Program-made: the position numbers and the translations under genes
Notes under the pieces: generated by a model
Databases searched by the model: none
Told to the model about the DNA's origin: nothing
What the model saw: the letters and a program-made list of their open reading frames with translations, nothing else
Part shown: positions 1 through 8,332 of the stretch, one piece after another
How the letters are laid out: every line of letters begins with the position of its first letter
How positions within the stretch are numbered: position 1 is the stretch's first letter
Assembly (NCBI GenBank): GCA_045593645.1
Contig: JAZNWZ010000057.1
Location: 1-23,208 of the forward strand
DNA from: Fimenecus sp045593645
GTDB taxonomy: Bacteria > Bacillota > Clostridia > Oscillospirales > Acutalibacteraceae
Length of the DNA: 23,208 bases
Reading direction: 5' to 3'

Positions 1-30
1 TAATTGATAAAAAACTTAACAAATAATCTA

Positions 31-58
31 TTGCAAAATTTCTATAATATGGTAAAAT
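31..58 (+). promoter_or_regulatory. Candidate sigma-A promoter of nagB
   Basis: TTGCAA (31-36) is followed by a 16-bp spacer and TAAAAT (53-58), ahead of a GAGGTG ribosome site at 80-85 and the ATG at 92. A TATAAT at 43-48 has no -35 partner at the right distance. Base composition is very AT-rich, so chance matches are possible. Confidence 0.5.
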
Positions 59-91
59 AAAGTCTCAAAAGTATATAACGAGGTGTGAAAA

Positions 92-811
92 ATGATTCTT
101 CATATTTTTAACAACGCTGAAGAAATCGGCAAAGCAGTTGCCAATTTAATTGTTGAACAAGTTAACGAAAAACCTGACTCAGTTTTAGGCTTTGCAACAG
201 GTGCTTCTCCTGTGCCTACATATAAAAGCCTTATTAAAGCATACAACAAAGGTAAGGTAAGTTTTAAGGATATTACAACTTTTAACCTTGTTGAATACTG
301 TGATTTACCAAAAGAGGATAAAAACAGTTACTATACATTTATGCACGAAAATCTTTTCAACCATATTGATGTTAAAGAAGAAAATGTTAACTTCTTAAAC
401 GGTAATGCAGAAGATACTGATGCTGAGTGTATGCGTTATGACGATTTGCTTACAGAAAACAAAATTGATATTCAACTTTTAGGTGTTGGCAGAAATGGTC
501 ATATCGGATTTAACGAGCCATCAAACAAATTCACAAAGGGCTCATTTAAAGTTCGTCTTTCACAAAGCACAATTGATGCTAACTCTGTATATTTTGACGA
601 AAATCCAATGCCAAACTATGCACTTACAATGGGTACTGTTTCAATTATGAAATCAAAGCAAATTATTCTTATTGCAACTGGTCGTTCAAAATCAGATGCA
701 ATCTATGGACTTGTTAACGGTGATATTTCACCTTCTTGCCCAGCCAGTGTTTTACAACTTCACCCAAATGTGCATATTTTCCTTGATAAAGCAGCTGCTG
801 CAAGACTTTAA
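92..811 (+). CDS. nagB: Glucosamine-6-phosphate deaminase with catalytic Asp replaced by Val
   Basis: NagB converts glucosamine-6-phosphate to fructose-6-phosphate and ammonia in the cytoplasm, the last step of amino sugar and sialic acid catabolism. The 239 aa match the short Bacillus-type form (about 242 aa). Visible motifs are the phosphate loop FATGASPVPTY (residues 34-44), the active-site segment GVGRNGHIGFNEP (131-143) with His137 and Glu142, and the C-terminal CPASVLQLHPNV. The family motif N-[LM]-D-E-Y reads N-L-V-E-Y: Val67 (codon GTT, 290-292) stands where B. subtilis has Asp67 and E. coli Asp72, the proton-transfer residue. One base change (GAT to GTT) explains it. The start has a good GAGGTG site 6 bp upstream. 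The gene stands alone; nagA is not in the window. Family assignment is firm; activity as read is doubtful. Confidence 0.95.
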   Translation: MILHIFNNAEEIGKAVANLIVEQVNEKPDSVLGFATGASPVPTYKSLIKAYNKGKVSFKDITTFNLVEYCDLPKEDKNSYYTFMHENLFNHIDVKEENVNFLNGNAEDTDAECMRYDDLLTENKIDIQLLGVGRNGHIGFNEPSNKFTKGSFKVRLSQSTIDANSVYFDENPMPNYALTMGTVSIMKSKQIILIATGRSKSDAIYGLVNGDISPSCPASVLQLHPNVHIFLDKAAAARL

Positions 812-826
812 TCAAATATAAAAAGC

Positions 827-861
827 AAGACCGAGTAGTCAATTCTACTCGGTCTTTTTTT
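827..861. terminator. Bidirectional terminator between nagB and the GH38 gene
   Basis: A 12-bp perfect stem AAGACCGAGTAG / CTACTCGGTCTT (827-838 and 845-856) with a 6-nt loop is followed by a T run on the plus strand. On the minus strand a shorter T run (GCTTTTTA) follows the same stem. It lies between the two convergent stop codons, so it probably serves both genes. Confidence 0.9.
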
Positions 862-866
862 ATAGG

Positions 867-3794
867 TTAAATGCCTATTGTAATAATCTCAAATGGTTTA
901 TATTCAACTGTATCAGTTTCTTCTATTACATCTTCAAGCATATTAAGAAGCTTAACCTTACCACCAAAGTTAATTTTGCCTCGTTTGCCATTTTGCTCTG
1001 AAAGACGAATAACAACCATTTTGCCATTTTCACTAAGCTTCATTGCTTGCATATAAAGCTCACTAAATGTGTTTTCACAATTAAGGTCTGCTTTTACAAG
1101 TGGAATATTATATTCAAAAGCAATATTGTTGATTTCTGCCTTAACAAAGTCGTCGCCATGTGGATAAATCATATAGCTAAACTCGTGATGTCCCAAATCA
1201 CTTGTAACATCAGGGCGAATTGTTGCACGAAGAAGTGAAAGGCTCATTGAATTTTCTAAAAGTCCAACGCCATATTTTGAATCGTTAATAAGAGCAATAC
1301 CACCGTCTGTTTCTGCCATATCAACCCATTTGTGATGGCAAGTTTCGAAACGAGCCTGTTGCCAAGTTGTGTTTCTGTGAGTATCTCTCTCAATAAATCC
1401 TGCACTTGTGTCGCATACTGCTTTGCGAGTGAGCACATTACAATCAAACTGTGCTTTTGCAAGGACGTGCTTTTCGTTCCAGTCAACAATATTTTCAACC
1501 TCAATACCACGAGATTGACGGAACACACGGATAATTCTCTTCCAGGTGCTCTTTTCTGTGCCTAAAATCACCTCAAAGGATGCTACCTCAGAGTTTTTCT
1601 CAACAGTTTTAAGTGGTGAAATTATTTTTACTTCAACTTCTTTGTCCTTATAGTTAGGAAGAATGTCCCAAGCATCATATACACCAGGATTATCTTTATA
1701 AAGCTTAAGCTTGTTAAATTCGCCGTTAGTCCATTCTCTGTCAAGCTCAATATCATAAAGACTTGCAATACTACCGTCTTTATTAAACTTAATTTTGTAG
1801 TAAGGTGTTGTGATGTAATCGGCAATTTCACACCAATCCCCTGCATATGTACGCCAAGGAATTTCACCTGATGAGAGTGCAGAGAGATTTGGAATTACCC
1901 AGTTACCCTGCTTGCCATAACGAATGCTCTTGCCGTTTTCATCTTCAATAAAGGTCAAGTGCTTTCTTGTAAAGTTAAGTGAGTTAAAGTATTTTTCGCC
2001 TGTGCCGATAATAGCCTTAAGTCTACGCTCAATGTCCATATAATCTGCCATTGCATCACGGTAAACCGGTGTAATATGGCTACCAGGTAAAATATCGTGG
2101 AATTGGTTAATAAGAAGCTTTTTATAAATGTCTTTAAGCTCTGCTTGTGGATACTTTTCACCCTTGAGATAACGAAGAGTTGAGAGCATTTCTGCCTCAC
2201 GAAGCATAAATTCAAGTTGACGATTATATCTCTTCATTTTTGACTTTGTGGTAAATGTGCCACGGTGCATTTCGAGATATAATTCTCCGTCCCACTTTGC
2301 AAGGTTTTTATTATCCTTAAGATTTTTATCTAAAAACTCTTGTCCGCTAATATGCTCAGTTTTTGGCATAATTGAAAGCTTATTAAAACGGTGCATAACT
2401 TCAATCATTTCTTCAGTACAGCCTGAGCCACCATCACCATAGCCAAACATTGACATTGTTTGACCACCTTGATTTTTATCTTGATATGCTTCCCAGTTTT
2501 CTTGAATTTGTGAAGGCATATTCCAAGTAATAAAGTGAGTTGGTGGTACACAAGCCCCTACCTCACTGCCATCAATACCCTTCCAGATAAAGTTGTTGTG
2601 TGGAAAACGGTTTGTATCATTCCAAGTTGACATTTTGTTTGAAACAAAGTAGTCAACACCACTCTTTTTAAGAATTTGTGGCAAAATCCAAGAGTTACCA
2701 AAAACATCAGGAAGCCAACAGTTGTTGATAGTCTTGCCAAACTTTTCACGGAAATAGTGTTGTCCGTAAAGGCATTGACGAATAAGACTTTCTGCACTCG
2801 GAATATTACAATCAGGCTCAACATACATTGCCCCTACAGGCTCAAACTGACCGTTTGCAATCTTTTCTTTCAATTCCTCAAACACATCGGGATAATACTT
2901 TTCAAGCATTTCATATGTAAAGGCCTGTGTGTGAGTATATTTAAAATCAGGATATCTATCCATAAGTCGCAACTGAATAAGAATAGTACGAAGATTTTTT
3001 TGAACAGAGTGAATACGACGCCAATAATAAGCAATATCAAGGTGTGAGTGGGCAATAAGTGCCACATCACCACTGCCCTTATAGTCGTCATTAGCATAAA
3101 TTACATCATCAACATATTTTTTAGCACTTGCTACATCTTCTGTCTTAACATCATCAAAATCAATAAGATTTAATGCATTGTTAATTTCACGATTTAAAAA
3201 TGCACGATAATCTTCATTAAAGAGTTCGCTTTTTGCAATATCGAGTAAAAGTTCCAAGTCATAAACTAAGTCAAGAACTGTATGGTTGATTGTTGCAAGG
3301 TAAGCACCCTCAAAAATCTGACGACAACCACGAACTGATAAAGATTCAGGGTTTCTTTCGTCATCAGGTTTTGAACGGTTATAGCCTTCCATTTCAAAAT
3401 GAAGAAAATCACTGTCAATATAAGGTGAAAGCAAAATTCTATCTCTGTTAGGGTCAACACCACCAACATATTTGCCGTTTACCTTAACAATAATCTCTGC
3501 TGCAGTTTTAAGTGAAAACCAAAGTTCCTTGCCCCTAAGCTTTTCAGGGACAACAACATCACCGTCAAAAAACGCAGTTCCGTCAGGTGTAAAATACATA
3601 TCACCTTTTTTAAGTGGACGCCAACCCTCAGGATAGTATTCATATTTCATTTCTGCAACCTGACGAGCATCACGGACTTTTAGATTTTCTATTTCAAATT
3701 TTTCATCATATATGTATCTTTTAAGCCAACCGAAGCGTAAATCTGTCCATTCTTCAGGACGCATACTTCTTCTAACTACTTTTATATGTGCCAT
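867..3794 (-). CDS. GH38 alpha-mannosidase, cytoplasmic
   Basis: This 975-aa glycoside hydrolase family 38 enzyme removes alpha-linked mannose from glycans. The N-terminal region (1-240) is a beta-rich domain. The catalytic domain starts at AHSHLDIAYYWR (248-259). By comparison with GH38 structures the zinc ligands are His251, Asp253, Asp363 and His566, with Asp363 in WLPDVFGNSW (360-369) as nucleophile and His566 in FHDILPGSH (565-573). The mid-domain motif GYGDGGSG (451-458) is present, followed by a C-terminal beta-sandwich region. Length is usual for the family. There is no signal peptide, so it should act on imported oligosaccharides. The start has an AAGGCGGTG ribosome site about 6 bp upstream. 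It is a single gene ending at the terminator shared with nagB; its upstream region is the inverted-repeat element at 3811-4028. Confidence 0.93.
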   Translation of the reverse strand: MAHIKVVRRSMRPEEWTDLRFGWLKRYIYDEKFEIENLKVRDARQVAEMKYEYYPEGWRPLKKGDMYFTPDGTAFFDGDVVVPEKLRGKELWFSLKTAAEIIVKVNGKYVGGVDPNRDRILLSPYIDSDFLHFEMEGYNRSKPDDERNPESLSVRGCRQIFEGAYLATINHTVLDLVYDLELLLDIAKSELFNEDYRAFLNREINNALNLIDFDDVKTEDVASAKKYVDDVIYANDDYKGSGDVALIAHSHLDIAYYWRRIHSVQKNLRTILIQLRLMDRYPDFKYTHTQAFTYEMLEKYYPDVFEELKEKIANGQFEPVGAMYVEPDCNIPSAESLIRQCLYGQHYFREKFGKTINNCWLPDVFGNSWILPQILKKSGVDYFVSNKMSTWNDTNRFPHNNFIWKGIDGSEVGACVPPTHFITWNMPSQIQENWEAYQDKNQGGQTMSMFGYGDGGSGCTEEMIEVMHRFNKLSIMPKTEHISGQEFLDKNLKDNKNLAKWDGELYLEMHRGTFTTKSKMKRYNRQLEFMLREAEMLSTLRYLKGEKYPQAELKDIYKKLLINQFHDILPGSHITPVYRDAMADYMDIERRLKAIIGTGEKYFNSLNFTRKHLTFIEDENGKSIRYGKQGNWVIPNLSALSSGEIPWRTYAGDWCEIADYITTPYYKIKFNKDGSIASLYDIELDREWTNGEFNKLKLYKDNPGVYDAWDILPNYKDKEVEVKIISPLKTVEKNSEVASFEVILGTEKSTWKRIIRVFRQSRGIEVENIVDWNEKHVLAKAQFDCNVLTRKAVCDTSAGFIERDTHRNTTWQQARFETCHHKWVDMAETDGGIALINDSKYGVGLLENSMSLSLLRATIRPDVTSDLGHHEFSYMIYPHGDDFVKAEINNIAFEYNIPLVKADLNCENTFSELYMQAMKLSENGKMVVIRLSEQNGKRGKINFGGKVKLLNMLEDVIEETDTVEYKPFEIITIGI

Positions 3795-3810
3795 TTATCA
3801 CACCGCCTTA

Positions 3811-4028
3811 AAGGCAAACTTTGTCAAACACCATACAGTTTTGAACTAATTGCCTTTTTATTTATTTATTTGTTATGTTTATCAAAACCTTTAGTCGGAA
3901 TTACTTGAAATTTAGATGAATTTTTGCTTTTGAGACCGCAGGCTTGCTGACGCAAGTCAAGGGTGAAAAAGTGAAAAGTCGCAAAATTTCTGTAATTACG
4001 ATGTGTGGTGTTTGACAATGCTTGCCTT
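3811..4028. repeat. 218-bp element with terminal inverted repeats (MITE-like)
   Basis: The arms 3811-3833 and 4006-4028 are inverted copies matching at 21 of 23 bases, with a perfect 13-bp inner core TTGTCAAACACCA / TGGTGTTTGACAA. Inside is a second inverted pair (AATTACTTGAAATTT at 3899-3913 against AAATTTCTGTAATT at 3984-3997) and a small central hairpin CTTGC-tgac-GCAAG (about 3942-3955). No open reading frame fills it. It occupies the whole gap between the alpha-mannosidase gene and the nfu-like gene and supplies part of the nfu-like stop codon (4027-4029). No clean target-site duplication is visible. It could be a MITE, or another structured intergenic repeat. Confidence 0.6.
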
Positions 4029-4260
4029 ATTTATCCCAGAAGAATGGTTTTTTCTTCTGTGCTACGATTTTACAGTCGATATTTAAATCACGCTTAATTT
4101 CACTAACTATCCAGTCAAGACAACGGTCAACTATAAGGCATTTTGAGCATTCACCCTGCAAAAGCACTGTGAGAATTCCGTTTTCAAAGGATACGAAGTC
4201 GATTTCTCCACCATCGCCCTGAAGCTTTGGTTTGATTATAAGATTTATGTATCTTTCCAT
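4027..4260 (-). CDS. NifU C-terminal-like (Nfu) small Fe-S protein
   Basis: The 77-aa protein matches the Nfu/NifU C-terminal fold, which carries or transfers an iron-sulfur cluster. Typical marks are KPKLQGDGGEIDFVSFENG (10-28) and the CxxC motif CSKC (38-41) in QGECSKCLIV. It lacks the N-terminal scaffold domain, like other stand-alone Nfu proteins. It begins 2 bp after the stop codon of the upstream sugar mutase, so the two genes are probably one transcript. The last codons lie at the edge of the inverted-repeat element, so the C-terminus (PFFWDK) may have been altered by its insertion. Function as an Fe-S carrier is inferred from family only. Confidence 0.85.
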   Translation of the reverse strand: MERYINLIIKPKLQGDGGEIDFVSFENGILTVLLQGECSKCLIVDRCLDWIVSEIKRDLNIDCKIVAQKKKPFFWDK

Positions 4261-4262
4261 AA

Positions 4263-5902
4263 TTAACCTTCTATCTCTTTTTTAAGAATTGCACGATAAA
4301 CATTCAAGCGTTTTTCTGCTTCTTCTTTATTTGCACCACTAATTGAATAATAAACCTTAAGCTTTGGCTCTGTACCTGATGGTCTTACTGCAAGCCAGCT
4401 ATTATCCTCAAAGACATATTTAAGTACATTTTCTTTTGGTAAATTATCAATACCAACAGAATAGTCAAGGACTTTTTTGATATTTTCAAAAAGGCTTTCA
4501 CCATTTGCCCTCATATTTGCCATTGATGCTTGAATTTTCTCTGCACCGTCTTTACCTTTAAGTACAAAGGTATCAAGCAAGTCAAGATAATATCCGTGCT
4601 TGCTATAAAGCTCGTTTAAAGCATCAACAAGCGTTCTGCCGTTATTTTTGTGGAATGCTGCCATCTGACAAATAAGCATTGATGAAACAACTGCATCTTT
4701 ATCTCTTGCGTGAGTACCAACAAGATATCCATAAGACTCTTCATAGCCGATTACAAATTCACTCTCGCCTGTCTTTTCATAAAGACCGATTTGGTCGCCA
4801 ATGTATTTAAAGCCTGTAAGTGTGTCTACAATTTTAAGTCCATAGCTTCTTGCAATATTAGCACCAAGCTCACCTGTAACAATAGTTTTTACAAGTGTTG
4901 ATTTTTCGTTTAATGTGCCCTTTTTCATTGAAAGAACAAAATCTACAAGCAATGCACCCATTTGGTTGCCTGTAATAAGCACATATTCACCATTATGTAA
5001 AACTGCTGCACCAATTCTATCACAGTCAGGGTCAGTACCGAAAACAAGGTCTGCTTTTTCTTGTTTTGCTTGCTCAATAGCTATTGTAAGAGCATCTTTT
5101 TCTTCAGGGTTTGGTGAACGAACTGTGCTAAAGTTACCGTCAGGCAATTCCTGTGATTTAACGATAGAAACATTCATATTTTCAAGAACTTTTCTAACCG
5201 GAATATTACCTGTACCGTGAAGTGCAGTATAAACAATTTTAAGGTCAGATTTTTCACTATAAGTGATTGCTTTTTAACCTCTTTCAAAAAAGCTTCAAGC
5301 ACATCTTCACCAATAATATTGATTTTACAATCTGCAACTGCACCTTGAAAATCATCAATTTTAACTGATTTTAAATCTTCAACTGCATTAACAAAGCCGA
5401 TTACCTTGTTTGCAAACTGAGGAACTAACTGACAGCCCTTTTCGTCATAAATTTTATAGCCATTATATTCCTTTGGATTATGGCTTGCAGTAAGCACAAT
5501 GCCACCGTTACAGCCTAAATATTTTGTTGTAAAGGATAAAACCGGTGTTGGCATTAAAGTATCGAAAATGTAAACTTTAATTCCGTTTGCAGATAACACC
5601 CCTGCTGCAGTTTGTGCAAAGAATTTTGAATTGTTTCTTGAGTCAAATGCAATAGCAACACTTATATTCTCTTTAAAAGTGTCAACAAGATAATCTGCAT
5701 ATCCCTTTGTTGCCTTTGCTATTGTATATTTATTCATTCGATTAGGACCTGCGCCCATAATGCCACGAAGTCCACCTGTGCCGAATTCTAACTCTTTATA
5801 AAATCTGTCTTCAAGCTCTTTTTCATCAGTGATTGAGAGTAACTCATTCTTTGTTTCTTCATCAAAAGAGCACCAATATTCAAACTTTGATTTAATGTCC
5901 AT
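4263..5902 (-). pseudogene. Phosphoglucomutase/phosphomannomutase, broken by a -1 frameshift
   Basis: This alpha-D-phosphohexomutase interconverts hexose 1- and 6-phosphates. All four active-site loops are present: the phosphoserine loop TASHNP (Ser143 counted from the upstream ATG at 5911), the metal loop DPDCDR, the sugar loop GYEESYGY and the phosphate loop RPSGTEPK. The first three-eighths are in one frame and the rest in another. Continuity breaks at a T5 run (5271-5275; A5 on the coding strand): frame 1 reads EVKKQ, then sense is lost, while the second frame gives KAITYSEKSDLKIVYTALHG. Adding one A restores a 546-aa protein of normal length. The start is the ATG at 5902, which has AGGAG 9 bp upstream; the ATG at 5911 directly abuts that site. 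As read it would be two fragments. It may be a sequencing error, a recent null mutation or, less likely, ribosomal slippage. Confidence 0.85.
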
Positions 5903-5938
5903 TTTGCACATCTCCTATGCATATTTTTCATACTATAT

Positions 5939-5967
5939 ATAATACAATAAAAGAATTTTAGTGTCAA
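5939..5967 (-). promoter_or_regulatory. Sigma-A promoter of the sugar mutase-nfu operon
   Basis: On the minus strand a consensus TTGACA (5967-5962) is followed by exactly 17 bp and TATTAT (5944-5939), 37 bp ahead of the chosen start codon. This is the best promoter match in the window. Confidence 0.8.
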
Positions 5968-6022
5968 TTAAAAGAGATGTAAATTATCTATTGTGCATAA
6001 AAATTCTTGTTTGATTTCATTG

Positions 6023-6061
6023 ATTATAACAATTCACAATTTCTTAATAAATTGTTATAAT
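6023..6061. promoter_or_regulatory. Promoter embedded in a 12-bp inverted repeat, upstream of the EAL gene
   Basis: ATTATAACAATT (6023-6034) and AATTGTTATAAT (6050-6061) are perfect inverted copies separated by 15 bp. A likely promoter, TTCACA (6033-6038), 17 bp, TATAAT (6056-6061), overlaps both arms, with the downstream arm containing the -10 box. A dyad in this place is typical of a repressor operator, but AT-rich DNA can give such symmetry by chance. No candidate regulator lies beside it. Confidence 0.5.
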
Positions 6062-6114
6062 TTATAATAGGTAAAAATGGGAAAGTATAAATTATTTGAA
6101 TTGGGGACTTTTTT

Positions 6115-8325
6115 ATGTCAACAAAAAGAAACATTTTCAAAAATATAGGTGTTGTTATTATGGCTTTGATTGCAGTTGCAGTTTTGGTCGTTTTCCCGTT
6201 GTTTTTAACTGATGAAATGGACCAGCAAAGCCAAAGCTTTTTAAGTGAAATCTCAAAGAAAAATGCTCAGGCAATGGGTCTTGAATTCCGTGAACAAGCA
6301 TCGTTTCTTCAATCTCTTGTAAGAGAGGTTGATTCTACTAACCTTGATGACCCAAAGCAAACACTTGAAAGTATCCCTCATATTCCTACTTCTGTTCAAT
6401 ACAAGCGTTACGGTATTGCTACTATTGACGGTAAAACATATACCTCTGATGGTTTTGAAGGCACACTTCCAAGCTTAAATCATATTACAGAGTGTGTTAA
6501 TAACAACAGACTTACCGTTTGTAAGCTTCTTGTAGATGAAAGTATCGATAAAGATTCTGTTTTTGTTATGATGCTTCCACTTAAGGACCAAGAAGGTGCA
6601 AAGGCAGTTATTTATCTTACCTTTTTAACTAAAACTATTGAGCAAAAGTTCGATTCATCTGCCTTTAACAGCACAGAATTTTTCTTTATTGTCGATTCAA
6701 ATGGTAAAAACATTATGAATACCCACGATAATGATGAATATCACGATATTTCAAATCTTTTTGATTCTTCTCGACACGACCCTAAATATCAAGGTTCAAG
6801 ACTTGAACAATTAAAAAAAGATATGAAATCACTTAAATCTGGTGTGCTTTTACCAACTGAAAGCATAAACTTTTATCTTTCATATGCTCCTATTGGCTTT
6901 AACGGATGGTACCTTTTCTCAATTGTACCTGCACAAAATGTTGATGCTAACAGAAATATAGTTTTAACCATTGTTATTTTTATGTGCACACTTCTTGCAA
7001 TTATATTCTCTGTTTTGACTACTTATGTTGTATTTATGGAAAGACGTAAAAAGGACGAATTTGATAAAATCCTTTATACTGACAGTCTTACAGGTGGCCC
7101 ATCTTATGCTAAATTCTGTGTTGACGTTAAGCATCAGCTTGTCAAGGGTAAGCAGGCAGCATATATAGTTATGGACCTTGATAACTTTAAGCTTATTAAC
7201 GACTATTACAGCTATGACATTGGCAACAAGACAATTAAGCTTATATATTCACTTTGGAACGAGCTTTTAAGCGAGAATGAATATGTCGGTCGTATTACAG
7301 CCGACAGGTTTGCAGTTTATCTTCAATACTCATCAGAAAAAGAGCTTATTGCTCGTCTTGAAAAATTCTGCGATATGTGCAGAAGCCGTAATGACAAAAA
7401 TCTTGGTAGCTATATTATTATTCCAAGTATTGGCGTTTATCTTATTACTGAAAAAAATGTCAACATTCAACAAATGCAAAACAGTGCTGTTATGGCAAAG
7501 GCTCTTGTTAAGGGCGACCATGAAAATATGATTGCCGTTTATAACAGCAATATGAGAAAAGAAATGAGCGATAGAAAAGTTCTTGAAGATGAGCTTGAAC
7601 ACGCTATTGAAAACAAAGCATTTTTACTTGTTTTCCAACCTCAGTTTGATACTGAAAGCAAAAAGCTTTCTGGTGTTGAGGCACTTATTCGTTGGCAAAA
7701 AGAAGATGGCTCTTTTGTTCCACCTGCTCAGTTTATTCCTATTGCTGAAGAAAGAGGCTTTATTAAAGATTTAGACCGTCTTGTTTTTGAAATGGCTTGT
7801 GATGCTCAAAAGGAATTTGAAGAAAACGGTCATATAATTGACATTTCTGTTAACGTTTCACAACAAACTCTTTATGACCCTGATTTTTATAATAAATATA
7901 TGGACATTGTCAGAGATAAAGATGTAGATATTTCTCACATTCATATTGAAATTACAGAAACTACTCTCTTTGAAAATCACAAAATGTTCATAAAACTTTT
8001 AAGAAGACTTCGCAAATCAGGATTTAAGATTTTGATGGACGATTTTGGCACTGGTTATTCTTCAATTATGCTTTTAAAATCAATGCCTATTGACTTTTTA
8101 AAGCTTGACAAATCCTTTGTTGATGATTACAACGACCCTCGTGGCAGAAGCATTATTGAATGTATTATCACAATGGCTAAAAAGCTTGGCATCGTCCTTA
8201 TTGCTGAAGGTGTTGAAACTGAAGAACAATACCTCTACATAAAAGAACAAGGCTGTGAAATAACACAAGGTTATTATTTCAGCAAGCCTGTTTCTTCTAA
8301 AGATATTGATAAGCTTTTAAGTTAA
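6115..8325 (+). CDS. Membrane c-di-GMP phosphodiesterase: sensor + degenerate GGDEF + EAL
   Basis: The 736-aa protein has a first membrane span (about 11-31), an extracytoplasmic sensor region (32-278, Cache-like by general pattern), a second span (281-308), a GGDEF domain (315-475) and an EAL domain (about 490-732). The cyclase signature GGDEF reads TADRF (395-399), so cyclase activity is very unlikely; the domain may bind GTP or regulate. The EAL domain keeps the catalytic set: Glu522 in VEAL, Asn580, Glu612, Asp642-Asp643 in DDFGTGYSS, Lys663, Glu698 in EGVET and Gln718. It is therefore predicted to hydrolyse c-di-GMP in response to an external signal. The start has GGGGAC upstream. It converges on gerAC with only 7 bp between stop codons. 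The sensed ligand is unknown. Confidence 0.93.
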   Translation: MSTKRNIFKNIGVVIMALIAVAVLVVFPLFLTDEMDQQSQSFLSEISKKNAQAMGLEFREQASFLQSLVREVDSTNLDDPKQTLESIPHIPTSVQYKRYGIATIDGKTYTSDGFEGTLPSLNHITECVNNNRLTVCKLLVDESIDKDSVFVMMLPLKDQEGAKAVIYLTFLTKTIEQKFDSSAFNSTEFFFIVDSNGKNIMNTHDNDEYHDISNLFDSSRHDPKYQGSRLEQLKKDMKSLKSGVLLPTESINFYLSYAPIGFNGWYLFSIVPAQNVDANRNIVLTIVIFMCTLLAIIFSVLTTYVVFMERRKKDEFDKILYTDSLTGGPSYAKFCVDVKHQLVKGKQAAYIVMDLDNFKLINDYYSYDIGNKTIKLIYSLWNELLSENEYVGRITADRFAVYLQYSSEKELIARLEKFCDMCRSRNDKNLGSYIIIPSIGVYLITEKNVNIQQMQNSAVMAKALVKGDHENMIAVYNSNMRKEMSDRKVLEDELEHAIENKAFLLVFQPQFDTESKKLSGVEALIRWQKEDGSFVPPAQFIPIAEERGFIKDLDRLVFEMACDAQKEFEENGHIIDISVNVSQQTLYDPDFYNKYMDIVRDKDVDISHIHIEITETTLFENHKMFIKLLRRLRKSGFKILMDDFGTGYSSIMLLKSMPIDFLKLDKSFVDDYNDPRGRSIIECIITMAKKLGIVLIAEGVETEEQYLYIKEQGCEITQGYYFSKPVSSKDIDKLLS

Positions 8326-8332
8326 TAGACAC

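Noticed and set aside
2676..3047. 123-codon open frame on the plus strand inside the alpha-mannosidase gene
   Set aside because: It is antisense to a conserved catalytic region, has no ribosome site and resembles no family; it is a shadow of the GH38 gene.
4012..4032. TTGACA at 4014 region as a plus-strand promoter
   Set aside because: It is part of the terminal inverted repeat, has no good -10 box, and no plus-strand gene follows.
5903..5911. ATG at 5911 as start of the sugar mutase
   Set aside because: AGGAG directly abuts this ATG, leaving no spacing; the ATG at 5902 is 9 bp from it and fits the family start.
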